From NCBI RefSeq assembly GCF_023208015.1, contig NZ_CP051627.1, forward strand, positions 3,516,422 to 3,580,421: DNA of 64,000 nt, given 5' to 3'. The notes beneath the pieces are model-generated. The model worked only from the letters and a program-made list of their open reading frames with translations, was not told the DNA's origin and did not search any database. Origin of the DNA: Thermobifida alba (GTDB lineage Bacteria; Actinomycetota; Actinomycetes; Streptosporangiales; Streptosporangiaceae). The position numbers and the translations under genes were made by a program. Shown here piece after piece: positions 26,540 through 34,964 of this stretch. How positions within the stretch are numbered: the first letter of the stretch is position 1; every line of letters begins with the position of its first letter.

Positions 26540-26723
26540 GTTGCGATCCTCAGCCACCCCGGAGGGTGGCTGCCACACGCTCCCGCACGACGACGCCTTG
26601 GTTCTGTAGTGGGGTTGCGATCCTCAGCCACCCCGGAGGGTGGCTGCCACACCTGTCCCGTGTACACGCTGCAAGCCGGTGCGGGGTTGCGATCCTCAGC
26701 CACCCCGGAGGGTGGCTGCCACA
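26540..26723 (-). CRISPR. Short CRISPR array: three repeats, two spacers, no cas genes
   Basis: Three identical 38-base repeats at 26540-26577, 26614-26651 and 26686-26723 are separated by unrelated spacers of 36 and 34 bases. Each repeat has a perfect 9-bp stem with a 4-base loop (CAGCCACCC / GGGTGGCTG). Read on the minus strand the repeat ends in GAGGATCGCAAC, a 3' end like the 5' handle of type III and some type I repeats, so I infer transcription leftward with a leader to the right. No cas gene is present in the window. Confidence 0.92.
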
Positions 26724-27150
26724 GCACCTGAAGTGCGCAAACACCACATTGCTTGGCGACGCTCACGACTCAAAAAAGGGTGAAAGTTCCCAAGCAGACA
26801 CAAACCTCCTTGAGAACCCCCCTGTAAATCCATGACCACTTCAGGTTCCCAACCACAGCACCAACAAGACCGCCCCGGGGAAGAAGCCAGGCCGGATGCT
26901 ACTCCACTCCTCCGACACAGACCTGGGAACCGACTCTTGAATCCAAGAGAGCAAAGATCCCCGGCCGACGCGGACCGTGGTCACACCGTCCCCTGAACCT
27001 CCTCACCCGCACCATCCGCACCCCCGCCCCCGACCCCCCCGGTGGGTTCCCGATGATCTTGGCCCCAGTGCCCTCCTCGGTCGCGTTCATGGCTCTGGGG
27101 CCATAGCCGCCAGCGGCTCTGGGTGAGGCGCCCGTGCGGACGCTTCCGTA
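26724..27150. other. Gene-free stretch right of the CRISPR array, candidate leader
   Basis: No gene is visible. The first 120 bases are clearly less GC-rich than the surroundings (for example ACTCAAAAAAGGGTGAAAG near 26770) and lie where the leader of a leftward array would be. The rest looks like ordinary intergenic sequence before the tetR gene. Confidence 0.45.
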
Positions 27151-27162
27151 TCTGTACGATCC

Positions 27163-27774
27163 GTGACCATGACGACGGACGCCGACCGGCTGCCCGGAAC
27201 GGCCGCCGCGGTCCCCGTGCCGGGCCGACGCGGGCGGCGCAACGACCCCGGACGTCGCGACCGGATCATCGACGCCTGCCTCGACGTCATCGTCGAGCAG
27301 GGGGTGGCGGGGGCGTCGCACCGCAAGATCGCCGCGGCTGCCGGGGTGCCGCTGGGGTCGATGACCTACCACTTCACCGGGATGGACGAGTTGCTGCGCG
27401 AGGCGTTCCGCCGGTTCGCGCTCGGCGTGTCCGCCCGGTTCGAGCGGCGCATGCTCGACGCCCGCGACGCCGAGGAGGCGAAGGCCGCGGTGGTCGCGCT
27501 GATCACCGCCGACCTCCTGAGCTCCCGGCGCGACCTGGTGCTGACCAGTGAGCTGTACACCCTCGCGGCCCGCAAACCGGAGTTCCGGGACCTGACCAAC
27601 CGGTGGATGGCCCGTTCCCGGGCCGCCCTGGAACGCCATTTCGACCCGGTCACCGCCCGTCTGCTGGACGCCCTGATCGAGGGGCTGACCCTGCACCGCG
27701 GCCTGGACACCGAACCGCACGACACCGCCGCCGTGGTCGAGGCCGTGGACCGGATCACCCGGTGCGGGAACTGA
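27163..27774 (+). CDS. TetR-family regulator
   Basis: A 203-residue TetR protein. The N-terminal helix-turn-helix (about 27-72) includes R-D-R-I-I-D-A-C and then H-R-K-I-A-A-A-A-G-V-P-L-G-S-M-T-Y-H-F, the family recognition helix. The remaining all-helical part is the ligand-binding domain. It probably represses the MFS gene downstream: a perfect palindrome GTACGATCGTAC sits at that gene's start, and the half-site GTACGAT sits just before this gene's own start (27154-27160), which suggests autoregulation. GTG at 27163 or ATG at 27169 may be the start. Confidence 0.88.
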   Translation: MTMTTDADRLPGTAAAVPVPGRRGRRNDPGRRDRIIDACLDVIVEQGVAGASHRKIAAAAGVPLGSMTYHFTGMDELLREAFRRFALGVSARFERRMLDARDAEEAKAAVVALITADLLSSRRDLVLTSELYTLAARKPEFRDLTNRWMARSRAALERHFDPVTARLLDALIEGLTLHRGLDTEPHDTAAVVEAVDRITRCGN

Positions 27775-27902
27775 GGGGCGGCCGCGGCCTGTCGCCGGTC
27801 CGGCGGCCGGTTCCGGCACGCCGCCCCGCCCCGGTGCCAGACGGGCCTGCGTGCCGGGCCCCGGGCGTTCCCCCTCCCTCATAGGAACGCTCCCACAAGT
27901 AT

Positions 27903-27914
27903 GTACGATCGTAC
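27903..27914. promoter_or_regulatory. Probable TetR operator
   Basis: A perfect 12-base palindrome, GTACGATCGTAC, ends two bases before the ATG of the MFS gene. A matching half-site, GTACGAT, is at 27154-27160 just before tetR. Confidence 0.65.
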
Positions 27915-27916
27915 TC

Positions 27917-29299
27917 ATGCCTGCCCCGCTCCGGCGCCTCCGCCTGTCGCTGTTCGCCCTGACCCTGATCGTGGGCCTGGGAATCTCCTCGTGGGTGACC
28001 CGCACCCCCGCCATCCGCGACGCGGTGGACGCCTCCACCGCCGGGATGGGAGTCCTCCTGCTCGGCCTCTCAGTCGGCTCGATGGCCGGAGTGCTGACCG
28101 CGGGGCCGTTCGTGCGCCGCCTGGGCGGCCGTCCCGTGATCGCGGTCGGCACCGTGCTGGCGGTCGCCGGAGTCGGCGTGGTCGCCCTCGCCACCGCCGC
28201 GTCCCTGACCGCCGGGGTGTTCGTCGGGCTGCTGCTGGTGGGGGTCGGCGGGGGACTCGGCGAGATCGGCCTGAACATCGAGGCCGCCGCGGTCGAGGCC
28301 GCCACCGGCCGTCCCGTCCTGCCGATGCTGCACGGCAGCTTCAGCCTCGGCACCGTGATCGGCGCCCTGGTCGGCATCGGTCTCACCGCCGTCCGCTTCC
28401 CCGTGGTCTGGCACCTGCTGGCCGTCGCCCTCCTCATGGCGGTGCTCGCGCTCTGGGCCCTGCCGGGCGTTCCCGCCGGCACCGGCCGGACTCCCGCCGC
28501 GGCCCCGGCCCGCGCGGACGCTCCGGCCGGGCGGCGGCCGAGCGTGTGGCGCGACTCGCGCCTGCTGCTCATCGGTGTCGTCGTGCTCGCCATGGCGTTC
28601 GCCGAGGGGGCGGCCAACGACTGGCTGCCCCTCCTCATGGTCGACGGTTACGGGGCGTCCGAGAGCGGGGGCTCCCTGGTCTACGCGGGCTTCGCCGTCG
28701 CGATGACCGTCGGCCGGTTCGCGGGCGGTCCCGTCCTCGTCCGGTTCGGCCGCGCCGCCGTGCTGTCGGCCAGCGCGCTGTGCGGCGCGGTCGGGGTCAC
28801 GGTCGCGGCGCTGGCGTCCCATCCCGTGGTCGCGGGCGTCGCGGTGGCGCTGTGGGGGCTCGGGGCGTCGCTCGGGTTCCCCGTGGCGATCTCCGCGGCC
28901 GGCGACGACCCCGAGCGCGGCGCCGAGCGGGTCAGTGCCGTCGCGACCAGCGGGTACCTCGCCTTTCTCGTCGGCCCACCGCTGCTCGGCCTCCTCGGCG
29001 AGCACGCCGGGCTGCGCCGGGCCATGTTCGTCGTCGTCGCCCTGCTGCTGGCCGCCGCGGTCGCGGCCAGGGCCGCTGTTCCCGGGCGGCGGGCGGAGCG
29101 GGACGGTCGCGGCCCGGTGAAGTGGTCCGGACCGCCCCCGCCTCCGGTGCCGTCCTCGGCGGCGGACAGCCCCGGGGAGGCCCCGGTGCCCGGGGTGGCC
29201 GGCCGGACGGCTGACCGCGCCGCCGCCCGGCCGACCGCCGTCGCTAGTACGGGAACACGCCGTCGGTGGCGGCGCTCCCGCTGCAGTGGTCGCCCATGA
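27917..29299 (+). CDS. MFS transporter under TetR control
   Basis: About 460 residues. The first 385 form 12 hydrophobic helices with an acidic E-I-G-L-N-I-E segment in the first half and N-D-W-L-P-L in the second, resembling the YbjJ-type fucose permease-like/drug exporter group of MFS. The last 75 residues are a Pro/Arg-rich, probably disordered tail of uncertain reality. The ATG at 27917 lies right after the operator palindrome, so the transcript must have a very short or no leader. With its TetR neighbour it forms a ligand-inducible efflux pair. Confidence 0.83.
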   Translation: MPAPLRRLRLSLFALTLIVGLGISSWVTRTPAIRDAVDASTAGMGVLLLGLSVGSMAGVLTAGPFVRRLGGRPVIAVGTVLAVAGVGVVALATAASLTAGVFVGLLLVGVGGGLGEIGLNIEAAAVEAATGRPVLPMLHGSFSLGTVIGALVGIGLTAVRFPVVWHLLAVALLMAVLALWALPGVPAGTGRTPAAAPARADAPAGRRPSVWRDSRLLLIGVVVLAMAFAEGAANDWLPLLMVDGYGASESGGSLVYAGFAVAMTVGRFAGGPVLVRFGRAAVLSASALCGAVGVTVAALASHPVVAGVAVALWGLGASLGFPVAISAAGDDPERGAERVSAVATSGYLAFLVGPPLLGLLGEHAGLRRAMFVVVALLLAAAVAARAAVPGRRAERDGRGPVKWSGPPPPPVPSSAADSPGEAPVPGVAGRTADRAAARPTAVASTGTRRRWRRSRCSGRP

Positions 29300-29657
29300 T
29301 CCGCGAGTAGTAGAGGCCGTCGCCGTCCCAGTGGCCGGCAGCGGTGAACCGGACCGGCCAGTACACCGGAGGGCAGGGAACGAAGCGGGTCGGCAGCGCC
29401 TCGAAGTCGCCGTCGACCGCGCGCAGCGAGTCGCAGGCTTCCTCGGGGGTGGGGTGGGTTCCCCCGTCGGGGCCGCACTCCAGGGTGAAGAAGTGGAAGG
29501 AGCCGCCGGAGCCCTCCAGCGGCTGGATGATGAGGCTGAGGAAGGCGTTGGGTCCGTCGGGCGGGGAGTCGGCGGCGGCCGGGGCCGCGGTGAGGGGGAG
29601 GACGCAGGCGGCGACGGCGAGGGCGGCCGCGGTTCGACGAAGTGCCGGTACACGCAT
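29244..29657 (-). CDS. Secreted subtilisin inhibitor-like (SSI family) protease inhibitor
   Basis: A 137-residue protein with a signal peptide (residues 1-29: R-R, hydrophobic core, A-A-P-A-A-A). The mature part shows the SSI pattern: four cysteines at 61, 75, 95 and 125 for two disulphides, and C-P-P-V-Y-W-P-V around the reactive site where Streptomyces SSI has C-P-M-V-Y-D-P-V. The P1 position is therefore Pro97, unusual for an inhibitor and perhaps altering target choice or abolishing inhibition. ATG at 29657 with GGAAAGG upstream. It overlaps the tail of the MFS frame on the other strand, which casts doubt on that tail. Confidence 0.87.
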   Translation of the reverse strand: MRVPALRRTAAALAVAACVLPLTAAPAAADSPPDGPNAFLSLIIQPLEGSGGSFHFFTLECGPDGGTHPTPEEACDSLRAVDGDFEALPTRFVPCPPVYWPVRFTAAGHWDGDGLYYSRIMGDHCSGSAATDGVFPY

Positions 29658-29918
29658 GGGGGGACCTTTCCGCTGGGACGGCGGGACTGCGTCGTGGGTG
29701 CTCCCACCGCCTCGGCGGCGCCCGTCGCGCCCCCGGGGCGGTCCACGGCACGCCTCCACTGTAGTAAGGCCCCTGCCGGGAGGGGAACCCTCCGCAACCG
29801 TGCTTCTCCCCCGCGTCACGGGAGGCCGGTTCCCGGCCCGGCCGCCCGCGCGGCAGGCGTGCCCGGGGCACGGTTCTGCGAACGCGGACTTTAGGCGCGC
29901 CGCGCCAGGCTTCGGGGC

Positions 29919-30539
29919 ATGGCCGCCTCCTACTGGAACCACAACACGCATTACCACCGGCTCGTGCTGGACGAGGTGCCGGACGGCTGCGCCGCGGCGC
30001 TGGACGTGGGCTGCGGCGACGGCCTGCTGCTGGAGAAGCTGGCCGGGCGGGCCCGGCGGGTGACGGGGGTGGACCGCTCCCCCGAGATGGTCCGCCTGGC
30101 CCGCGAGCGCACCGCCGGCCTGGGGTCGGTGACCGTCCTGGCGGCGGACTTCCGCGACGCCGTGGGGAGCCTGCTGCCGGAGGGCGGGTACGACTTCGTC
30201 AGTGCCGTGGCGGTGGTCCACCACTGGGACTTCGCCGAGGCGGTCCGGGGGATGGTCCGCCTGCTCGCGCCCGGCGGCCGACTGGTGGTCGTCGGCCTGG
30301 CGCGCAACCGCACCCCGGTGGACTGGGCGGTGAGCGGCCTCGGGGTGCCCGCGGCGCGCTGGCTGGCGTGGCGGCACGGCGGCGAGCACGATCCGGTCGG
30401 CATGCCCGTCGCCGACCCGGTCCTGTCGTGGGGCGAGGTCCGGGCGGAGGCGCGGCGGCTGCTCCCGGGCTGCCGGTTCCGCCGCCACCTGCTGTGGCGG
30501 TACTCGCTCACCTGGCGCAAACCGCTCCGCAGCCGCTGA
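29919..30539 (+). CDS. Class I SAM-dependent methyltransferase
   Basis: A 206-residue protein with SAM motif I L-D-V-G-C-G-D-G-L-L-L at about 28-38, acidic V-D-R-S and a post-motif with H-H-W-D-F and L-A-P-G-G-R-L. It resembles small-molecule methyltransferases of the Methyltransf_11 type. The substrate is unknown, and the neighbours do not suggest a pathway. Confidence 0.82.
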   Translation: MAASYWNHNTHYHRLVLDEVPDGCAAALDVGCGDGLLLEKLAGRARRVTGVDRSPEMVRLARERTAGLGSVTVLAADFRDAVGSLLPEGGYDFVSAVAVVHHWDFAEAVRGMVRLLAPGGRLVVVGLARNRTPVDWAVSGLGVPAARWLAWRHGGEHDPVGMPVADPVLSWGEVRAEARRLLPGCRFRRHLLWRYSLTWRKPLRSR

Positions 30540-30633
30540 GACAGCGCTGTTTGCCAGGGAGCGATCCGGGGGAAGCGCATTACGATGTTGATCATCTTCC
30601 CCCGCTCCCCCTACGTGGACGAGGATCGCGCTG

Positions 30634-31455
30634 ATGAGTGACGACCGCTACGAGACCGTGTGGCCGCCCCCCGAACTCGACTTCAACAAGCCCACCATCG
30701 CCCGCGCCTACGACGCACTGCTCGGCGGCAAGGACAACTTCGCCGCCGACCGCGCCCTGGCCGACTACGCCTGCCAGCACATCCCCGGGCTCAAGGAGTC
30801 CGCCGTGGAGAACCGCAAGGTGCTCGTCCGCGGGGTGCGGTTCCTCGCCGGCGAGGCCGGCATCGATCAATTCCTGGACCTGGGCAGCGGGCTGCCCACC
30901 GTGCAGAACACCCACGAGGTCGCCCAGGCGGTCAACCCCGACGCGCGTGTCGTCTACGTGGACATCGACCCGATGGTGCTCACCCACGGCCGGGCGCTGC
31001 TGGCGAAGAACCCCAACACCTCGGTGTTCACCGGCGACGTGCGGGAGCCGGAGGTCATCCTCGGCCACCCCGACGTGACCCGCATGATCGACTTCGACCG
31101 TCCCGCCGCGATCATGCTGGTGGGCATGCTGCACTACCTGTCCCCCGAGGTCGTCGACCCGGTGGTGGCGGCCTACCGGGAGGTGCTGGCGCCGGGCAGC
31201 TACCTGTTCATCACCTCGCTGGTGGACACGGGGCTTCCCGCGCAGCAGGAGCTGGCCCGTATCACCCGGGAGAACCTGGAGGAGGGCTGGGCGCGCACCC
31301 CGGCCGAGATCGAGCGCCAGTTCGGCGACTTCGAACTGGTGGAGCCGGGTGTCGTCTACACCGCGCTGTGGCGTCCCGACGAGCCGGTCGATCCCGACAG
31401 CCTCACCCCCGGGGAGCAGTTGGGAATGGCCGGAATCGCCCTCAAGAAGTCCTGA
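30634..31455 (+). CDS. SAM-dependent methyltransferase, DUF574 type
   Basis: A 273-residue protein of the actinobacterial DUF574 (Methyltransf_19) group. It starts with the signature N-K-P-T-I-A-R-A-Y-D-A-L-L-G-G-K-D-N-F, then the SAM site F-L-D-L-G-S-G-L-P-T and V-Y-V-D-I-D-P. These occur in many copies in streptomycetes; substrates are mostly unknown. A terminator shared with the lsr2-like gene follows. Confidence 0.87.
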   Translation: MSDDRYETVWPPPELDFNKPTIARAYDALLGGKDNFAADRALADYACQHIPGLKESAVENRKVLVRGVRFLAGEAGIDQFLDLGSGLPTVQNTHEVAQAVNPDARVVYVDIDPMVLTHGRALLAKNPNTSVFTGDVREPEVILGHPDVTRMIDFDRPAAIMLVGMLHYLSPEVVDPVVAAYREVLAPGSYLFITSLVDTGLPAQQELARITRENLEEGWARTPAEIERQFGDFELVEPGVVYTALWRPDEPVDPDSLTPGEQLGMAGIALKKS

Positions 31456-31536
31456 ACGGAGCCTCCCGCCGGTCTCCGCCGTTTCCGCGCGGCGGGCCGA
31501 GGAGTCCGCCGCACAGCAGTACAACGGTTTCCCAAA

Positions 31537-31576
31537 AACCGTGAAGGGGACGGTATATCACGTCCCCTTCACGGTT
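31537..31576. terminator. Bidirectional terminator between methyltransferase and lsr2 paralogue
   Basis: A perfect 16-bp inverted repeat (31537-31552 and 31561-31576, loop of 8) sits between convergent genes. Confidence 0.85.
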
Positions 31577-31591
31577 GCCGGGCGCCACCGC

Positions 31592-31924
31592 TCACCCGTG
31601 GACGGCCTCGTATTCCTCCACGATGGCCTTCGGGATGCGGCCGCGTTCACTGATCTGCTTGCCCTGCTGTTGCGCCCAGGCACGGATCTGCGCACTCCTC
31701 TCCCTGCTGAGTACCGTCCGCTGCTTGCTCTTGGGCGCACTTCGCCTGCTCGGAACCCTGCGGGCGGCCTCGATGAACGGAGCGAGTTCCTCACGCAGCC
31801 GCTTGGCGTTGGAACTGCTGAGGTCGATCTCGTAGGAGGAGCCGTCGAGCGCGAACGTGACTGTCTCCTCGGCCTCACTCCCGTCAAGGTCATCAATGAG
31901 AAGGACCTGGACTTTCTGTGCCAT
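31592..31924 (-). CDS. Lsr2-family nucleoid protein, paralogue 1
   Basis: A 110-residue Lsr2 protein. Residues 1-58 form the dimerisation domain (M-A-Q-K-V-Q-V-L-L-I-D-D-L-D-G, conserved I-D-L). A basic linker follows, and the C-terminal AT-rich-DNA-binding domain contains the essential R-G-R loop (E-R-G-R-I-P). Lsr2 is the H-NS-like silencer of AT-rich and horizontally acquired DNA. ATG at 31924 with AGGAGA upstream. The second, more Ala-rich paralogue is 14 kb to the right. Confidence 0.92.
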   Translation of the reverse strand: MAQKVQVLLIDDLDGSEAEETVTFALDGSSYEIDLSSSNAKRLREELAPFIEAARRVPSRRSAPKSKQRTVLSRERSAQIRAWAQQQGKQISERGRIPKAIVEEYEAVHG

Positions 31925-32351
31925 GAATCTCTCCTGAGAAAACCGGAAAGCAATTGGCCTCGTCGGCCAGTACTCCCCCTTCATCCCCTGAGCACGGAGC
32001 TCAAACCTGGGAGGGAGATCCACTGGTCCAGTACCCCTGAAAACAACAGAATTGTTGCACGTGTTCCGGCCCCGCGGATACCGGGTTCCGTGGCCGGGAG
32101 ACCGGCTTCCCGCTTTGCGGTGTCCTCGGGCCCGGTCTTGGGCCGCCGGAACGGATCCCGCTGATCGGCCGCGCCGGACGGTCCGTCGCGGCTTTCCGTC
32201 CGCGATCGGGGTCCGGTGGGGGAAGCGCCGCACCGGACACCGTGTCCCGGAGGCCGGGTTCCCGCGCGGGAAATACGGTCGTCTTCCGCGGTCGCGGATA
32301 TTAGGGTGATCGCCCGGAACCCCGTATCGAGGAATGCCGTGAGGAGCGTTC

Positions 32352-33542
32352 GTGGGCACCGATGGATTCTCGCCCTCCCGTCTCGGCCGTCTGCGCCGGG
32401 CCCTGTCCGCCCATGTCGCGCGTGGTGCGCTGCCCGGCCTGGTGGCGCTGGTGCACCGCCGGGGCGAGACGCACGTCGAGGTGGTCGGCACGACGGCGGT
32501 CGGGGGGACGGTTCCGATGCGCCGCGACACGGTTTTCCGCATCGCGTCGATGACCAAGCCGATCGTCGCGGCGGCCTCGATGGTCCTGGTGGAGGAGTGC
32601 CGCCTGCGCCTGGACGACCCGGTGGACCCGTTCCTGCCCGAACTGGCCGACCGCAGGGTGCTGCGGCGGGTCGACGGCCCGTTGGACGACACCGTTCCCG
32701 CGCGGCGTCCCCTCACCCTGCGGGACCTGCTGACCTCCCGGTGCGGTTTCGGTCTGGTGGCCGATCCGCCGGACACGCCGATCCAGCGGGCGATGGACGA
32801 GGCCGGGCTCTCTCCCGGTCCGGTTCCGTTCCCGCACTCCGCCGACGAGTTCCTGCGGCGGCTGGGGGAGCTGCCGCTGGCGTGCCAGCCCGGTGAGGCG
32901 TGGCTGTACCACACCGGCTTCGACGTCCTGGGGGTGCTGATCGAGCGTGCCGCCGGCCAGCCGCTGGAGTCCTTCCTGCGGGAACGGGTCCTCGACCCGC
33001 TGGGGATGCGCGACACCGGCTTCCACCTGCCGGCGGAGCGGACGGAACCGCTGCCTCCGTGCTATCTCACCGATCCGCGCACCGGCACGCCCGTGGAGGT
33101 GGCGGACGCCCACGACTGGCACCGTCCGCCGGTCTTCGCCTCGGGCAGCACCGGGCTCCTCTCGACCGCCGACGACTGTCTGGCGTTCCTGCGGATGCTG
33201 CTGGACGGGGGCCGCCACGGGGACGAGCGGGTGCTGTCCCGCCGTTCGGTGGAGTTGATGACCACCAACCAGCTCACCCCGGAGCAGCGGGCGGGTGCGA
33301 GGGTGGTGCTGGACGACCACGCCGGGTGGGGCTTCGGGCTGGCCGTGACGCTGCGCCGTGACCTGCTGGAGGGGTCTGTGGGCCGGTTCGGCTGGTCGGG
33401 CGGCTGGGGCACCACCGGCTACGCCGACCCCGAGGAGGGCCTGGCAGGCGTCCTGCTGACCCAGCTGGGCCTGGACTCCCCGCATTCGCCCCGGCTCTTC
33501 TCCGACTTCTGGGTCTCGGTCTACCAGGCGATCGAGGACTGA
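32352..33542 (+). CDS. Serine beta-lactamase-like hydrolase (class C/esterase family)
   Basis: A 396-residue protein of the beta-lactamase (Pfam Beta-lactamase) superfamily. The nucleophile motif S-x-x-K appears as S-M-T-K at about 67-70, followed by a Y-H-T segment in place of Y-x-N near residue 183. No signal peptide is seen, so it is probably a cytoplasmic esterase or D-aminopeptidase-like enzyme rather than a resistance beta-lactamase. GTG start with GAGGAG upstream. Confidence 0.82.
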   Translation: MGTDGFSPSRLGRLRRALSAHVARGALPGLVALVHRRGETHVEVVGTTAVGGTVPMRRDTVFRIASMTKPIVAAASMVLVEECRLRLDDPVDPFLPELADRRVLRRVDGPLDDTVPARRPLTLRDLLTSRCGFGLVADPPDTPIQRAMDEAGLSPGPVPFPHSADEFLRRLGELPLACQPGEAWLYHTGFDVLGVLIERAAGQPLESFLRERVLDPLGMRDTGFHLPAERTEPLPPCYLTDPRTGTPVEVADAHDWHRPPVFASGSTGLLSTADDCLAFLRMLLDGGRHGDERVLSRRSVELMTTNQLTPEQRAGARVVLDDHAGWGFGLAVTLRRDLLEGSVGRFGWSGGWGTTGYADPEEGLAGVLLTQLGLDSPHSPRLFSDFWVSVYQAIED

Positions 33543-34244
33543 GGGCGGTTCAGCCGCCGGTCCGTCTGGCGGCCGCGGGCCCGTTCGCTGCCCCGGCACC
33601 GCGGTCCGGCGACCGCGTGGTCCCGAAGGCCGAGGAGTGTCCTCCGCCGCGGGCCTTTCGGTCCGGGCTCCGGGTCCGTTCGGGGGCGTGGGATCGGGAG
33701 GCGCCCCCTTTCGGGCCGCGCCGTGTCGGGCGCGGTCGTCGCCGCGTCGGAAGGGGAAATCCGGGCTGTTCCAGTCACCCGGAAAACACCATAGGGTCGT
33801 ACCGTAAAGGGTTCCGCTCTCCTTCGTTTTTGTTTCGTGCCATCTTCAACCGATCCGCTCCGCCCGCGCAGCCCACGGACGGCACGGAACTCTTCAGAAC
33901 GCATTCGGACAGAATCGGACACCTCGGAGCACCGACGTGCACGGATACCGGCGCCGCTGAACCGGCTACGCGGACCGGCCGCCCCGCCCAGCGAATATTC
34001 AGACCGGACATAGCGGACTCATCCCTTGTGCCGGGGATTGCGTCGCACGACCGTTCCGGTAACTTCTTTCCCACGGCTCAACTTTTCGTGAAGGGATTCA
34101 CCGTCTCTTCCTCACGGCGACGGCCCGCCCTTTCCGGGTCGTGTCCGGGCAGGCGACCCATTCACTTTCACGACCAAGGAGTGGAGACTCCGTGATCGTT
34201 TGTCCCAGCACCAGCGCGTCCGCCGGAGTCCGGGAGGTACGAGG
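33543..34244. other. Intergenic stretch, no gene seen
   Basis: About 700 bases without a convincing gene. Parts are clearly less GC-rich (33760-34100), which fits a promoter region for the downstream DNA-binding-like gene. No clear repeat or RNA was recognised. Confidence 0.5.
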
Positions 34245-34811
34245 ATGACCTCCGACCTGCTCAGTCCCAGCGGACCACACCCCTCACTGCGCCGGTCCGC
34301 GCCCTCGACCGTCTACCGGGTCGCGCCCGACGCCCTCCCCAAACGGGTGCGGCGCGGCTCCGACGGGATGTTCTACGGCGAGGTACCGCTGATCCCCGTC
34401 CCCGAGGACGAGGTGAACCGCCGTCCCCGGGACACGCGGGGACGCGGGGAGCCGAGCCGGTCGTCCCCTCCCACGGCAGTCCCCGACCTGGACGGACACG
34501 ACAACCGACCCGACCCCATGACCGCCACCACTCCAGCGGAGTTCGTGGCGGCCATGCGTCTCTTCCGCCGCTGGGCGGGCACCCCCTCCTACCGGAGGAT
34601 GCAGCAGAACTGCGGCAACCGGTGCTCCGCCACCTCGTTCCACACCGCTCTGAGCCAGGACAAGCTGCCTAAACTCCCCCTCGTCGAGGCGTTCATCATC
34701 GCCTGCGGAGGCACCGACGAGGAGTACCGCCGCTGGGCCACCGCCTGGCGCAGGCTGGAACTGGGAGGCGGGGACACCCCCACCCCCGCGTCCCGGCGTC
34801 CCGAGCCCTGA
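34245..34811 (+). CDS. Small helix-turn-helix-like protein
   Basis: A 188-residue protein with a disordered Pro/Arg-rich first half. The last 90 residues (from E-F-V-A-A-M-R-L-F-R-R-W) resemble the short helical DNA-binding module of actinobacterial XRE-related proteins: R-R-W-A-G-T-P-S-Y-R, a middle S-x-x-S-F-x-x-A-L, then V-E-A-F-I-I-A-C-G. The function is unknown and probably regulatory. ATG at 34245 with GGGAGG upstream. Confidence 0.72.
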   Translation: MTSDLLSPSGPHPSLRRSAPSTVYRVAPDALPKRVRRGSDGMFYGEVPLIPVPEDEVNRRPRDTRGRGEPSRSSPPTAVPDLDGHDNRPDPMTATTPAEFVAAMRLFRRWAGTPSYRRMQQNCGNRCSATSFHTALSQDKLPKLPLVEAFIIACGGTDEEYRRWATAWRRLELGGGDTPTPASRRPEP

Positions 34812-34964
34812 GCCGACGCGGCGCCCGTCCCGGCGCCGGTCCGACCGCCGAGTCGCGTGCCCGATCCGTGCCTGTCCGGTCTGCCGCGGCGGCCGTGCGG
34901 ACGGCAGTGCCGCCGGGGGCCTCGCAACCACGGACCCGTCGCCCCCGGCGGCACGTTCAGGGGG

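Noticed and set aside
26540-26723. The repeat unit as a coding repeat of LanB ([10 protein letters not shown])
   Set aside because: Repeats are identical at DNA level, spacers are of CRISPR size and unrelated, and the intact LanB has no such repeat.
27375-29797. Large minus-strand frames opposite tetR and the MFS gene
   Set aside because: Shadows with Gly/Arg/Asp-rich composition; only the SSI gene at 29244-29657 on this strand has a signal peptide, ribosome site and family pattern.
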